In this document: positions 44,140-56,534 of the stretch, piece by piece | Layout of the letters: every line of letters starts with the position of its first letter | How positions within the stretch are numbered: position 1 is the first letter of the stretch | Assembly: GCA_028023455.1 (NCBI GenBank) | Contig: JAQFVV010000055.1 | Span: forward strand, 5,610,030 to 5,674,029 | Length of the DNA stretch: 64,000 nt | Reading direction: 5' to 3' | DNA from: Epiperipatus broadwayi | Taxonomy: Eukaryota; Onychophora; Udeonychophora; Euonychophora; Peripatidae | The notes under the pieces: model-generated | Seen by the model: only the letters and a program-made list of their open reading frames with translations | What the model was told of the DNA's origin: nothing | Database searches by the model: none | Position numbers and translations under genes: made by a program

Positions 44140-46380
44140 TCTATTATTAAATAATCTCACTGGAAGAACTAATGAAATCATCACAGGATAGATAATATAT
44201 TAAACATCAAAAAAAATAACTTTGGGGGATACTTTTTTTATTAAAAAAAAAACAAAAGATTAAAAAAAAATTTAGAAAATGATGTGACAAATCGCAAAGT
44301 TAATGCACAGTCAACTCTATCCATACAATACTCAAATAAATTTCATAAAACACATATTATTTCTGTCTAATTCTTCTTAATTAGTTAATATTTAATCTAA
44401 ATGAGCTATTCTCTTACAATAATCAACCCCCCCCCCCCAAATCTTCCACAATTAATTTTAGCTTAAACCTTCCTCCCCTTCTTTTCAAAATGAGAATGCC
44501 CATACAATTGAAAATGAAAAATATCTTTTCAACAAAAACAATTTTTTTAAAAAATCAATTTTTTCAATTATTATTTTATAAACTAACATTTAGAGATGTA
44601 TTGGGTATACATCCTACAATATCTCATTTTACCATGCATTTTTTTTCCTTTTTGAATCCTTTTGTAGATATCTAGTTATGTCTCTTTTTGAAAATTCTTG
44701 CAAGTAATAGTTTAGTCAATCTCTAGGTTGTCTTTTTTTTTCATAACTTTCTCAATAGTTATTACATAAATTGAGCTTTTTCTTCCTTTATTTTCACTTC
44801 ATTTTCTTCCCAATTAGCTTTTCTTCTTTTCTTTTTTGTAAAGTTAGTTGAACATTTTTGTTGGGTATTTTCCTTCTACGTTCATTCCTTTTATTAAAAT
44901 TGGTTGTACAATTGTGTCAGTAATAATCATCTTTTAGCAAGAGCTTAGCACATAGTTCTTGTAAGCTCCATATTGTATGGCTTTTCAAAAATCTTTTTTT
45001 TTTACTAGGAATGAGACCAGCAAGCTGAGCTACTGACTAGCTACTCACTACTACTGAATTCTATTGCCCAAATACTCCTTTATTTTTTCAGAAAACCCTG
45101 AAATAAGTCTTCCATCCAATCATGATTACCTCAGAAATAACTGCATTAAGCCTCGATCAATTGATTTTTAATTCTTTTTAATTAATTCATAAATAGCTTT
45201 TAAAGATTTTAATGCCTCCTTGTTGTCCCCCACATCCCAAAAACATATGAAACTACAAACAAGAAAAGAAAATTATTATTACATTATTTTTTCTTTCACA
45301 ATTATATCCAATAAAAATTAAACTTTATCTTATTAAAATGTTTTTAATTTGTCACATGATCACCACGTTTGTAAATTTTTTATTAAGTTCAACCTTCTCA
45401 ATATAAATAATAATAAAGAAAAGCTATAGTCAGCATGTCATGAGTAACATCTTTTAAACAGAATTTTTAAAATCAGTCTCATTAAAGTCAGGTATTAAAT
45501 TTGACATGACTGGACAACCTACTATAATTTAGATACCTTTGCACAAATTTTATTATTTACTTAATAAATTATTCATCATATTTATAAAATATGCCTCTTT
45601 GATTTTTCTTTTCTTCAAATCATTCTCCATATGCCAAATAAAAATATTGCTAAACCAAAAACTTCCACTACAAATAACTGAATATTCTGCAGATACAGAA
45701 TAAAATCTATTCACAGAATAGCATAATTCCTTGCATAGAAATAGATTCTCGTGATTTTTTTTTTAAATGTACATATAATTTCATCAATGTAAAGTGGACC
45801 CATACTAGGACATCCCCTTTACATATAACATTACATTTATTGATATCATCGATAGCATCCTTTCCGTTAATTAATCTACCGGTATTTGTCTTTAAATCAA
45901 ATGCAATGGTAAAATGAGGAGAAATGACTGATGTAATAATACCACATACTCTACTATTTATATACAATAATGAAATCCATGTTTTCTCTTCAATGGTTTC
46001 CTTTTTCCATCTATGTGTAAATTTCTATCATGTATTTAAAATCTTTCTATTATACGCAACATTCAATAATTCATGAAGATATTTCAATGTTGGATAATTT
46101 ATCACTGAAATTTATACAATAAATTATTTCTAAATAAAAATGTTCTAAATTCGGCCAATTTGTGCATAATATGAATTTTTGACATGGAATATATAAATCC
46201 TCTAATTGATACAAGTTTTATAATTCATTATATTATGTTCTTACTATGAATTTAATGAAGGTATATTATATAAACTGTCCTCAGAAATAGCAATCCATTT
46301 CAAACCATCGATTTAATTTAATTACAAGATGTTATACTGTAAACAACGATCCTACAAAAAATGCAGTCTATTATAAATAT
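44140..46380. other. AT-rich DNA with one unidentified minus-strand reading frame
   Basis: Pyrimidine-rich sequence at 44.2-45.0 kb shows no family match. The 86-codon minus-strand frame at 45707-45967 (VCGIITSVISPHFTIAF, then TGRLINGKDAIDDINKCNVI) has protein-like composition, but I do not recognise it. Confidence 0.35.
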
Positions 46381-46389
46381 ATAAAATAG

Positions 46390-46647
46390 ATGGATTATAT
46401 ATCTTTCCATTTTATGATTCATCGTCAATATAGTATTCTGTCCCATGGACAGATCCAGAGAGTAGTCACATCACCAATCCATCCATTTTTCCAATCCATT
46501 CTCTTCATTGCCCAGCTCTTCGACTCCATGCAATTCTTCCCATTTCTTATATCATCCAACAATGTCAATCTTTTCTATCCCTTCTTGTTTCCATTCATCA
46601 TTCCCTCCAAAACATCTTTCATTAACCCATACTTTCTTCTTAAATAA
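46390..46647 (-). pseudogene. LINE ORF C-terminus, RTE/BovB-like, degenerate
   Basis: Antisense reading gives LEGMMNGKQ, EWKQEG, then ..DIVG, GVEELGNEENGLEKW, MDW. This resembles the C-terminal block of RTE/BovB ORFs (LxGKxxGxRRRGRQRxRWLDxI, ending in VxGVxKSxxQLxxWT). The match is weak and frame-shifted. The alternative is chance low-complexity Pro/Phe/Ser sequence. Confidence 0.35.
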
Positions 46648-46649
46648 TA

Positions 46650-47635
46650 TTATCTAAAGAAATATCAAATTGGTTGTTTTCAATAGGAAGATATGATTGA
46701 GATAAAATACAAGAATTACAACAAAGCAATGTGCTAAAGTCTTTTAGACTAAAAATTTCGCAGTAGAAGATAAAAGGCCACATTGCAAGATATCAAATAA
46801 GTTTCTAATAAACTAACATCTTATGTATGAAAACATGTTTGTGTTTGTACAATCAACAAAAAACTCATCTCCAGTATATGATTATATTTACCATTGTTTT
46901 TGTTCCTGTTTCTTTGTATTGTTTTCTTCTTTTTTGAGGTAGAATGGCTGTTCTCATTTGTATGTTAATGTCATTTCTGAATTCTGAATGCATTAAGTAT
47001 CTTTAGGATAATAGCAATATATGTATTTGAATTATTAATGCTCTGTGCTTAATAGCAAGTCAAGTTTATAGTGACACCATAAACTTCAATGGATTCATTT
47101 CAAGAATCAAAAGTTTAGGATGATGAATTATAGAATGGCAGAAAATAAAGCTGTCAGATACTCAAGTTTCTAGACTGTCTTTTTTTATATACTTTAGGTT
47201 CAAGAGCTGCACGTCAGGCCCTGATAACCAAATCATTGAAAACTTTTGGATTTAAACGGCTGGAAGTAATTCATTATTGCACAAATAATTTAATTATTTA
47301 AAAGAAGACCACAAATGAGATAGATAAATAAGAAGAGAAGTTATCGAACAGAAAAACTGGATCAAACTTGGAAAAATATTTCCCCTGCAGGGGATCAATA
47401 ATAGGTGTGTGGCTTCGTAAATTTTGCAATCAACCAAAACCGAAGTTGATAACTAGATTTGGTGTGCCCCCCCTCCCCCATTATAAAGTCATGTGAGTCA
47501 TTAACAATCTCACTTCAAAACAATGTTTGAAATCTTTGTAAAATATCATCATATTGACGTGATGAAGATAATTAAAGAATGACATTAATTTAGGTTTTAC
47601 TTATCGATTATGGTTAATTAATCATCATCCTATCT
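46650..47635. other. AT-rich intergenic DNA
   Basis: No gene is seen. A weak family E trace is at about 47200. Confidence 0.4.
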
Positions 47636-47639
47636 TTTT

Positions 47640-47820
47640 AATTGATTGCTATAGCAACAGGGATTTGTTGAACAATGATAGTACATGTGCCTATGCTTAT
47701 GATCCTAGGTTCAAATTCAGACCAAATATTTTTTTTTTAAGTAGCTGATCCATTGCCAACTCAACAACAAACTATCTGATATTGCTTAGTAAATGGGTAT
47801 CCACTATTCTTAATTAGGTG
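47640..47820 (+). mobile_element. tRNA-derived SINE-like repeat
   Basis: ATGATAGTACATGTGCCT and the B-box-like CTAGGTTCAAATTC are followed by AAGTAGCTGATCCATTGCCA and GCTTAGTAAATGGGTATCC. This is the tail shared with 17.9-18.06 and 25.4-25.56 kb. Confidence 0.5.
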
Positions 47821-47824
47821 GTTA

Positions 47825-50435
47825 AAAAATGATGGAAAAACAATTCAAACCCTTATAACTCTATAATGGGCAATCCTGATAATGCTTTCCTGCTACTCTA
47901 TCCCATATCACATTATTTAAATGTTGTCTACCTTTTTATCATGATAGACAAGTAATTTAGCACAATGAACAAATTGTGCTTAAAAGTCACATGACCAATC
48001 TGAGACTTAATTTTTATTTAAACTTATCCTGTAAAGTATGTATCCATAATATTTTTTGAAAAATACATGGTAGGAAGTTTTTCTGTATTGTCTTTGCCTA
48101 ATACCCATAGAGTTGATATGATGGTTATCAAGAGGTTGGGCATCAATTCTTCTCAATGTAAAATACTGCTTATCCTTATTATATCTTGGAGAAGCCATGT
48201 GAAACAAAGGGGCATAGGTATTACATTCCCATGACCTATTTTACAGAATCATTTGAACAAATATTTTGCTTTCTAATTTATTTATTTATTGACTTGAACG
48301 AACTTTGTGGGCTATCTTCATACTGTTTTTAATTATTTAATATTCAAATCATACATCAACTATAAATTATTGTCACTTCATACATATATGGCTAATTAGG
48401 TGATCGTGTGACATTCTAGCACCAAAGGGTCAGCTGGAACGCAAAAGTTCCAATGCAATTCAGGAAATTTTAGCTGTCAGTTTGCCACTTGACCGATATG
48501 AACTTAAATGTCAGTTAAAATATTCATACGCAGATACGTTTTGTAATTTTTTTGTTATATATATAGATACGATAACATATACAGTTGACAGACGGAGCCT
48601 AAATGCTTAGGATACAAGCTTTAATTCTGACAATTTCTGCAATTAGAGCCATCTTCACAAAATTTACTTCCGATTCCCAATTGGAATTCAAGAAGTTTTC
48701 TGAACATGAAAATTAGTTTGTCTTATGTAATAAAAAAATCTGAGCAGATTAGTTTGTTAAATTCTGCATTTAATACAGCTAAGAAGCAAACTCTGCAACC
48801 TCAATTTCTTCCACATGCGTTAGAGGAAGTATTTCACTTTTTTTAAAAAAATTATATAAAATCAAACAGTCTTACAGTAAAATTAAAATTCAAAACCCAT
48901 GCTGACTAGAATTCAAAGCGTAGGTGATAATTTATGACGAATAACGGAGGATCTTACCGGAAATAGTTAATATATTTTTTCAAACCAGTAATACAAATAT
49001 TTTAATTAAAAGAACTTACTATGAATATTAATGAATATATCTTCTAAAAACGATCGCTAATGCAATGATTGTGACTTCGCTAAGATAATGCAAATTTGTT
49101 AAACTATAATAGTATTAAATAGAATACGAAAATATAGCTAAAAATAATAAAATGCAAGTGAAAATAATTTCAAAACTAATTAAGCACGTACAATATTCTT
49201 GGTATCTCGATATACACTTTTTTGTTTTATATTTAAGAAATCAAGCAATTGCTTAATGTATGACTTCACTAAATACAATCCATCACTAATGCAATAACTA
49301 AATTCTGCAAATATAGCAATATAAGTGACTTTAAAAAACTAAATATTTTCCCATAGTTAATTAATAGAGGAAACACAGAAAGATAAAATATTCAGATGGA
49401 TCAGTAGATTAACGGCAACCTCGTGGCGCGCAAACGAAATGACAGCAATTTTTAAAAGATATAGACAATATAACTAAGGAGTGAAAAGACAAATGATTGC
49501 TCAAATAAGTATAAATGCATTAATAAAATGTCAATTTGTTTACTTACATATAGCCTTAGAATTTGAAAGAGTTATTAAGAAAGGAAATATCCAGGTCACT
49601 TTACTAGGAAAATAAATTTTCTTGGCAAAACTAATCGATAAAACTCAGTCTAGTTTTATTCTGCTCTTTCAACTTTCCCATAAACCACTGTTGACTGGTA
49701 TAAACGGATTTGGAGTTGTTGGGGCTTACTTTTTATTAGCAATAAACTGCAATTCTTTTTAGTATTTTTTTTTTTTTTTTTCAACACTTTAGCTAATATT
49801 ATAGCCAATAGTTCTGTGAAACCTGTACTTGCATGTTTTTTGTGCTGTAACTGTTTATTTTTTTTTAAAAGAAAAAACAGATAAACGGTTTCCCACATCC
49901 CTCTTCACTCAATTTATATGTTTAACTTAAACTTTTCATCTTGATTAACTATTAAAGGATTTTGTTACACCATAGTAATTTTATATTTAGCAATAAATAT
50001 TATATAATTAAAGTGGTTCAATTTTAATTGAAATGTGTTTAATTTTTATCCTCGTACGTGTTATTTTTTTTAAAAAAAAAATAAAATTTATTACTAGGAA
50101 GGGGAGGATGGTATTTAATACTGATTAATGACATTTGAAGTTGGTGCTCAGAATTATTGATAATGATGTTTTTATGTCGTAATTTTTAACGTCATAGGTC
50201 ATTAAAGTTTACGATGTAAGTTTAAAGATAAATGGTGGAAATTTTGCTATAGGAATGATAACTACTGCCATTTGTAATTAAATGTTGTTATTGTACTATA
50301 GTATTTTTTTTTTTAAGTTATTCACTCAAAATCCGTCAGAAGAATTAGACTAGGGAATTACACCAAAGTGATAATATTTGCCTAAAGCCAACTCTTGGTT
50401 GACAAAACTATTCAGCAACATTATTCATACAGAAA
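47825..50435. other. AT-rich intergenic DNA
   Basis: No feature can be supported. The reading frames at 48007-48207 and 49656-49898 have no recognisable family. Confidence 0.4.
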
Positions 50436-50479
50436 TTATTTCAAAAATTTGGCATAAAAGCAAAAACTAGCAGTTTTAG

Positions 50480-50790
50480 AATCGAATAACGTTAATAGAT
50501 CCAAACAAATTATCGATCAATGTCTTTATTATGGGTTCCTTAAGAACTATTTGAAATAATCCTTTTAACAAGAATTTTGTCAATAGTTGAGAGCCACCTA
50601 CATGTACAGCAGGCGGAATTTAGACCATGAAAAGGTTATCTTTAACAATTCGCATTGAAAAAGGCTTTCAAAATGAAATGAAAACTTGTGTTATCTTTAT
50701 TGATCTAACTTTTGTTTATGATTCTGAATGAGTAAATAGTCTAAAAGTCTCTAAAATATTTAGTTTCAAATAACAACTTTATTCACACTA
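50480..50790 (+). pseudogene. Jockey-like LINE reverse transcriptase remnant
   Basis: With frameshifts the plus strand reads LFEIILLTRILSIVESHLHV, QQAEFRP, then IEKGFQNEMKTCVIFIDLTF and VYDSE. This matches the block YK.LER...R....HLxxEQAGFRPG...xIExGFxxxxKxxxVFxDLTxAYDTV. It is the same family as 15.4-16.3 kb, in opposite orientation. Confidence 0.65.
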
Positions 50791-50799
50791 AGAATATAC

Positions 50800-51410
50800 A
50801 TATGGATATCATTTAACCTCTTTTTATTATAGGTTACATGCTTACAATGTACAGTGGCTCTACAATAAAAACAATAAATAAGAAAACTAATGGTAAAAAA
50901 TAAAAAAAATTACATAAATATAAGCTACTTAGGAATTATTTGGGTCAATTTGTTGACCACCAAATTCAGAATTTTAACAATAAATAACAATTAAATGGAA
51001 AGGGCTGTATTATATTAATATGACAACTATTTGACTCTCCATAGGAGTCATTATGTCCAATTTTTTAATTTTGCCATGACAGTACTATAAGTACCTAATG
51101 CAAGAAAATAATAATTTACTTGGCAAAGTGTTTTTCAATATCAAAATTCAAGTGACACTAAATGATAATTGTAATATATATATACAAACTTTTACAGAAC
51201 AGTGCCTTCCAAGGCTCAGTTCTCTTCCTTATTTAATATTGTGGGTGATAAAGAATCTACCATACACGCATAAATAAATGTTAAAACATACACATTTCCA
51301 TAAATTAATTATTATTTTGAGATTATATATATAAACTATATTAATTAAATATTCTTGCTATGTAATAATAAGCAACCACTGTAAACAAATATGATCATTC
51401 TAATTCTAAG
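50800..51410. other. AT-rich intergenic DNA
   Basis: I see nothing specific here. Confidence 0.4.
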
Positions 51411-51495
51411 AGAAGAAAAGATGCAAGTCAGAATAATCAATGAATGTAGAAAGATTTATGCATAAAATCCCTATCTACTGCCTACTCATCCAACA

Positions 51496-51537
51496 TCCCC
51501 AGACTAATTTCTAGCTTGTGGCTTTCATCAGTGAGCA
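51496..51537 (-). ncRNA. Hammerhead ribozyme, core intact
   Basis: Minus strand: TGCTCA (stem I, four good pairs with TGGGGA), CTGATGA, a stem II hairpin AGC...GCT, GAA, stem III ATTAGT and H17=C. All invariant bases are present. Confidence 0.65.
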
Positions 51538-51843
51538 GCCTTGGATTTGAGAGAATGGCACCTAGATCCTAGGACCTAATGAAAAGGTGATCATATGATG
51601 TTTTGATGGTTTTATACCTATCTTGCCCATAAGATAATAGTGACTGATTTTTGAAAAATCAAAGACACCAAAATGTATAGATGCTGAACTGAGTTCAGAT
51701 CTATATGACTAAAAGTAAATGAGCTTGAGTTGGAATTTAGTGTTTTCATCTTGGGTTTATAGTTAACCAAATAGGTAAAAGGTGGCTGTTGGAGGTTTGC
51801 ATTAAGTCTTAAGATCTAGGTGCAGTACTCTCAAATTCAAGGC

Positions 51844-51885
51844 TCTTCACTGATGAAAGCCACAAGGTAAAAACTAGTCTGGGGA
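51844..51885 (+). ncRNA. Hammerhead remnant (G12 mutated)
   Basis: CTGATGA (51850-51856), stem III ACTAGT (51873-51878), H17=C and TGGGGA are intact. GAA has become AAA at 51870-51872, and stem II is broken (AAGCC...AAGGT). Confidence 0.6.
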
Positions 51886-52189
51886 TATGGGATGAGAAGG
51901 CACTAGATAGGGATTTTAGTCTGAGAATATGGGATGAGAAGGCACTAGATAGGGATTTTATGTACAAACCTTCCTGCATCCATTGTTACTCTAGCTTTCA
52001 CTAAGTGCGCTGCTTACTGTATGGATAGTTTGCCTTTGTGTAAGCATAAGGAATGATGATCATGTGATGTTTAGTGGTGAAATGAATTGTGGAACCAATC
52101 TGTGAAACACAATTATGTTTACATGCAGAACATGCTGGTCTATTTTTCTATTTACTTGATATTTTATAATGTTGTCTTTTAATTTTTTC

Positions 52190-53640
52190 AGCAGAAAACC
52201 TTTCTAAAATACTTCAACATTGTCTACTTGCAGATCTCCAAAACTTTTTATTCTGTCATATCTACCCAATGGAAACAATCAATAAAGCCTTTCTGCAGAA
52301 TGTCTTTTGGGATATTACTTATAATGTAAATGAGATCTACTCCTACAAGAATCATGATCAAATTAGGAAGTCTTGCATTGCTCAATTGTTTGATATGTTC
52401 CATTCGGTGAAGGCATGATTTTACAATAATGAACTCTATAGTATAACATCCAGCAAGTTGATGAACATATTGATTAGTTTTATGGATACTTAGGTACTAG
52501 TCCTGTAATGTAGGGGTAATGGTATGCCTTTTCACATCTACAATGCTGGTGCAAAGTGCCATAGTGTGCAGGAAGGAAGGCAGATGGTTTTGCCAGTGCA
52601 AAGCACTGGTGTACATGGGGAATTATACTATAATATTTGCGATAACATATGATAATTTTATAATTATTGTGGATATGAAAAGGCATACCATCTCCCCCTA
52701 CATTGCAGGACTAGTACTTAAGTAATGTTTTATGATTTTGCCATTGTATTTTTAAAATTTTATAGAGCATCCTTAAATAAAACTTTTCTAATGACTTTAT
52801 ATCACATTCGTAGGGTGTCTTAGTCTCACTTTCATATAATAAATTAGGCAAAATAACAGCTTCATATGCAACTAATTTGGTTATGGTAATTATTTCCCTG
52901 TAATGAAATACTGTATCCTATAATTTGTTAAAAGAGGAAACAATTTATGGAAGTCTATGTCGTGCCTCAATATTTAAGCCTATCTTTCTACTTACAAACT
53001 ATGGAGGTATTTAAACTGATTATATTCTCAATTGATAATCATCCTAGCTTAATGTTGCCAAGAATTTTTCTTCAGTCACCGGTTAATAATGAACTTGAGG
53101 TTTTTTTTAACGTCACAATCATAATCCAGAATCCAAGAAGATGAAGTTATTGTTTTTGCTTTTAATAGATTCAAATTAAAAGTCACACCATCAATCCTGT
53201 ATAGTATCTTGATTCTTGTTTCATTGATCGACCTATAAACAATTCCACCCCTTTTAACAAAAATTGAAAACAATGTTAGAAACAGTTTTTATTTCAAATA
53301 CCTCAAATTTTCCACTTGTAGTAATAACACTTTCTCTCATTCTGTCACATAAAAGCATGAATTAATTTTGCTGGATAACCAACTAATTACAAACAGTGCT
53401 GTAGGTCTGCCTGATAACCGAATCAAAGGCCTTGACAAAATCATTAAAAGCAATACATGAATCACTTCTTTGTTTCTTACACTTTTCTCGCATTTGTTGG
53501 CAACAAGGGTTGTGTCTATAGTGATTTTTATTTTTCTAAAGCCACAATGAATCTCTGGTAAGCATTTATGACTGGAAGTAACTTATTCAACAATGGGTCT
53601 TCACTCTAGTGGATAACAATGATAATTACCGCAATATTAT
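52190..53640 (-). pseudogene. LINE reverse transcriptase remnant, RTE-like family with YRIDG/FNL motif
   Basis: In minus-strand order: a fragment near 53400-53580 corresponds to the FVDFxKAFDSV region; at 53076-53273 the frame reads TRIKILYRIDGVTFNLNLLK, matching the widespread YRxDGxLFNLRRLxAKTK block just before the YADD/FADD motif. Near 52740-52900 KLVAYEAVILPNLLYESETK, then IKSLEKFYLRML, matches VxVYRAVVLPTLLYxCETW...LExFHxRxL. Near 52380-52430 RMEHIKQLSNARLP follows. Stops and frameshifts are numerous. A MITE interrupts it at 52.5-52.7 kb. Confidence 0.7.
52488..52725. mobile_element. MITE with about 50-bp inverted ends, inserted in the LINE
   Basis: GGTACTAGTCCTGTAATGTA and GGTATGCCTTTTCACATC on the left are mirrored by GATATGAAAAGGCATACC and TACATTGCAGGACTAGTACT on the right. 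It is non-coding. The flanking ACTTAG and ACTTAA could be a short target duplication. Confidence 0.75.
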
Positions 53641-54965
53641 CTACTCTGTTTTTAAAAAATTTGTAATAATAGAATCACTCTTAAGATCTAAATTTCATGG
53701 ATTCACATATTCCTAAAAAATTTCAATATTTTTGAAATCTAATATATTGCCACTATATTTTAAAACTTTTCCAGGAATTTCATATATACGTATTAATTAC
53801 AAGGTTTAAATTATCAGCAAGCAATAATTGTACATATTAAGAAAAACAATTTAATCCAACATACAACTACATAGATTGAAGATCAGTTAGTTAGAATATA
53901 TGTATATCCTTATTAATTAAAAGAGGTTTAATTGTTATTTGTAAATAAGATAATCCATATATCAGATAAACATTAAAAGGAGCAGTAGATACAACCAAGT
54001 AATACATGAATTCTAGGAAACGAGATAAATGAAGTGCCACATCAAAGTCCAGGGAAGATGCATAGAACCAAAAAGAATCATTATGAGTTCATTACTCAAT
54101 AAACTCTTGCTATTGAAGATTAAAAGATGAAGCTAGGGACTAGTAAATACTGTCTTAGTCTGCATTATTAATTATATATATCTATAGGCTATATTCTCTG
54201 AAATCTTGTCACAATTCTATATCACATGATTTCAGTATATTGCTGTTTCAACAGCATAGTTTTTTCTTTCTCTACAGCTAATGGATTCCAGAAAGATAGG
54301 CTTAATAGGAGAGCACTGAATAGGGATTTCTTAAGAACTATCATCTGGCATCTATTAGTTATTATGGCTTACAGTAGGTGGATAGCTGTGGTGAAAGACA
54401 AAAATTATGCTATATTTTATGTACAGTTATAATAAATTTTATATATATAAATTTAGCATTCTAATCTTACCTTATGATTTTGTATTTATTTTAATAAATT
54501 ATGTTGCTGATTTGTGCTCACTTAGGTTTGAAGCCGACTTACCAATAAAAGTGGCACAGTATGACAGTTATTACAAATTATGAACATTAAATTAGCTACA
54601 TGGAGGATTGAACAAAGGATGGAATGAAAAAGGCAAATAATTTTAGGGTTAATCTGGAATAGTAATTTCAATTCCCCCCAATTGGCTGCTTTATGTCATG
54701 TGTGTTGAAAAATGTTTTCTCATAATCTTTACAAAATAGGGCTCTAAAAACCAATTATATTAGACTTTTTAGCAGGTTAAAGTATGATAGAAATAATTAA
54801 ACACTTCTGTGCACCTGAAATGCTGGAAACATTACTGCAGAACAATGTGATTCAATGGCTGAGTAATTATTTTAATCCAAAAGCAGATACAATGCCAGTC
54901 TTCATTTCTTATAGAAGGTACATCTGCTTTATATGTGGACATTGATAGTCTCTGCCTTATGGTGA
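53641..54965. other. AT-rich intergenic DNA with a hammerhead-repeat tail fragment
   Basis: At about 54285-54385, AATAGGGATTTCTTA, CATCTGGCATCTATTAGTTA and GGCTTACAGTAGGTGG resemble the family A/B body without a hammerhead. I see nothing else. Confidence 0.4.
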
Positions 54966-54989
54966 TGTGAGTGACTATGAATCACTTAG

Positions 54990-55115
54990 TAAATGACTAT
55001 TCAAATCTACCAAGAAGTCAGTATAGCTGCCTTGCAAACAAGCAGTTGCTTGTAGACCATTGAAGCAGGTTCACCTCCCGGCCGATGCTATGACATATGG
55101 AAAAAAAAAAATCTA
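54990..55115 (+). mobile_element. tRNA-derived SINE
   Basis: AGTATAGCTGCCTTGCAAAC, then GCAGGTTCACCTCCCGGCC (B box), then GATGCTATGACATATGG and an A-run. The second copy at 63.0 kb is better preserved. Confidence 0.6.
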
Positions 55116-55215
55116 AATTTTCTAGCGAATTTATTTTCTGATTAGAATCTCTATATACCTCTTTTCAATGTTTGATAATAATAAGCTAAAAATCCATATG
55201 CCAAGTAGTATAAAG

Positions 55216-55700
55216 CAGTGTTCTTTAATACTTGGTCCACGGCCCGGCATCGGGCCGCGGAACTTTTCTGCAGGTCCGTGTGCTAGATGGGCAGTAAAAA
55301 GTTTGTAATAATAAATAATAAGAGTTTAAACTTTTAATTAATATAGCCAATTTTTATTTATCTCATTTTTACCCAATTAAAAAAAAAAAAAAACAGAACG
55401 AAAACAAAATCTAATCAATCATTCATAAATTAATTTGTTTTTCTAGTTATCACAGATGTTTATGGGGGGGGGGGGTAGAATTAAATTTTTTATTATATAA
55501 ACTCCATATATATATAAAAACTTTATCTTATATATTTAACATTGTTGTTTTGATCAGTTATAACAATTATGCTTATCTTTAAGAAAATTTATCTATAGAC
55601 TTCTGCCAGTTTGCGAAATCTTATCCTTATTTTTGCTGGTCCACGAAACTTTATTCTTATTTTTACTGGTCCACATGTGTGAAAAGGTTGAAGACCACTG
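55216..55700. mobile_element. Non-autonomous hAT element with 8-bp target duplication (485 bp)
   Basis: The ends are CAGTGTTCTTTAATACTTGG and AGGTTGAAGACCACTG. They are flanked by GTATAAAG on both sides (55208-55215 and 55701-55708). The subterminal GGTCCACGGCCCGGCATCGG block and repeats of CTGGTCCACGAAACTTTATT are typical of small hAT MITEs. It has no coding capacity. Confidence 0.85.
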
Positions 55701-55969
55701 GTATAAAGTATACCTTATTATTTCATTGCATGCTTTGTATAAAACTTAAAAACTATATTAAACTAGTGTAGCATCAGTATATTAATAGTTTACATTAGTC
55801 ATTCATTAGATTAGAGATTATCAAATAATAAATATTTTTGTAGTATAATTTTCATTAAACTACTCTGAGGAAAGGTAGGAACTGGTTTCTATCCATTTTT
55901 AATACCTATCTTGTGGGGGATGTAATCATAAACATATGACCAAAGACGTGGAAAAATCTATGATCCCAA

Positions 55970-56009
55970 AGATGCATATTTTATGCTGAAACAGCACTCA
56001 TCAGTTGGG
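55970..56009 (-). ncRNA. Family C hammerhead remnant (G12 mutated)
   Basis: Minus strand: CCCAA, CTGATGA (complement of 55998-56004), a strong stem II TGCTG-TTT-CAGCA, then AAA in place of GAA, an ATGCAT palindrome and TTGGG, which can re-pair with CCCAA. Confidence 0.5.
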
Positions 56010-56256
56010 CAAGCAAACAATATCTTACACATATCTTTTAAGCCAATAAATATCACATGATCACCAATATGTATAGAGAGTTTTGCCTGTTTTGACACAT
56101 CTTTATCATAGTTCAATGTATATATAAATAGATAGCAAATTAATTTGTGTCAAAGTTGTGAAGGCAGTAAGTTTGACACATTAATTAAACTATAGTAATT
56201 GGCTCTCTATATATACTAAATAATGATAAAGATGTGTGTAAGAGATTGTGGTCTGG

Positions 56257-56296
56257 GCCAACTGATGAATGCTGATTCAGCATGAAATGTCTCTTG
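56257..56296 (+). ncRNA. Family C hammerhead candidate (3' half decayed)
   Basis: CTGATGA (56262-56268) is followed by a perfect 6-bp stem II ATGCTG-ATT-CAGCAT (56269-56283) and GAA (56284-56286). Stem III has lost the family palindrome (ATGTCTC). Stem I pairs only partly (GCCAA with TTGCG). Confidence 0.5.
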
Positions 56297-56534
56297 CGAA
56301 TCAAAGATCATTGTCACATATCTTTGGTCATATGTTATGATTACATCCCTCTACAAGGTGTTAAAAGTAAATAAAAACCAGTCCCTGTCTTGCTTGAGAG
56401 TGGGGTAATGCAGAAACATTATTCATTATTAGTGTAAAATCAGAGTTTTAAAAAATTAATATTTATCTAAAAATAGACATTTTTTTTAGAGAACTTAGAT
56501 TAATTATATTTTAGAATAACATAATTGTAATATT

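Larger units (their letters stand above)
51415..52080. mobile_element. Family A hammerhead repeats, head-to-head pair with an internal duplication
   Basis: A minus-strand unit (51415-51537) faces a plus-strand unit (51844-52075). The plus unit has a 48-bp local duplication (TATGGGATGAGAAGGCACTA, GATAGGGATTTTA at about 51887 and 51935). Tails match the family (GATCATGTGATGTTTAGTGG). Confidence 0.75.
55850..56425. mobile_element. Family C hammerhead repeat, large palindrome
   Basis: The arms at about 55860-56035 and 56225-56415 are reverse complements (GGATGTAATCATAAACATAT, GACCAAAGA opposite TCTTTGGTCATATGTTATGA, TTACATCC). Each carries a hammerhead core. The central part contains a family A tail (GTATAGAGAGTTTTGCCTGT) and the GTGTCAAAGTTGTGAAGGCA hairpin of family F. 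It lies immediately upstream of a PLE remnant on the plus strand. Confidence 0.7.
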
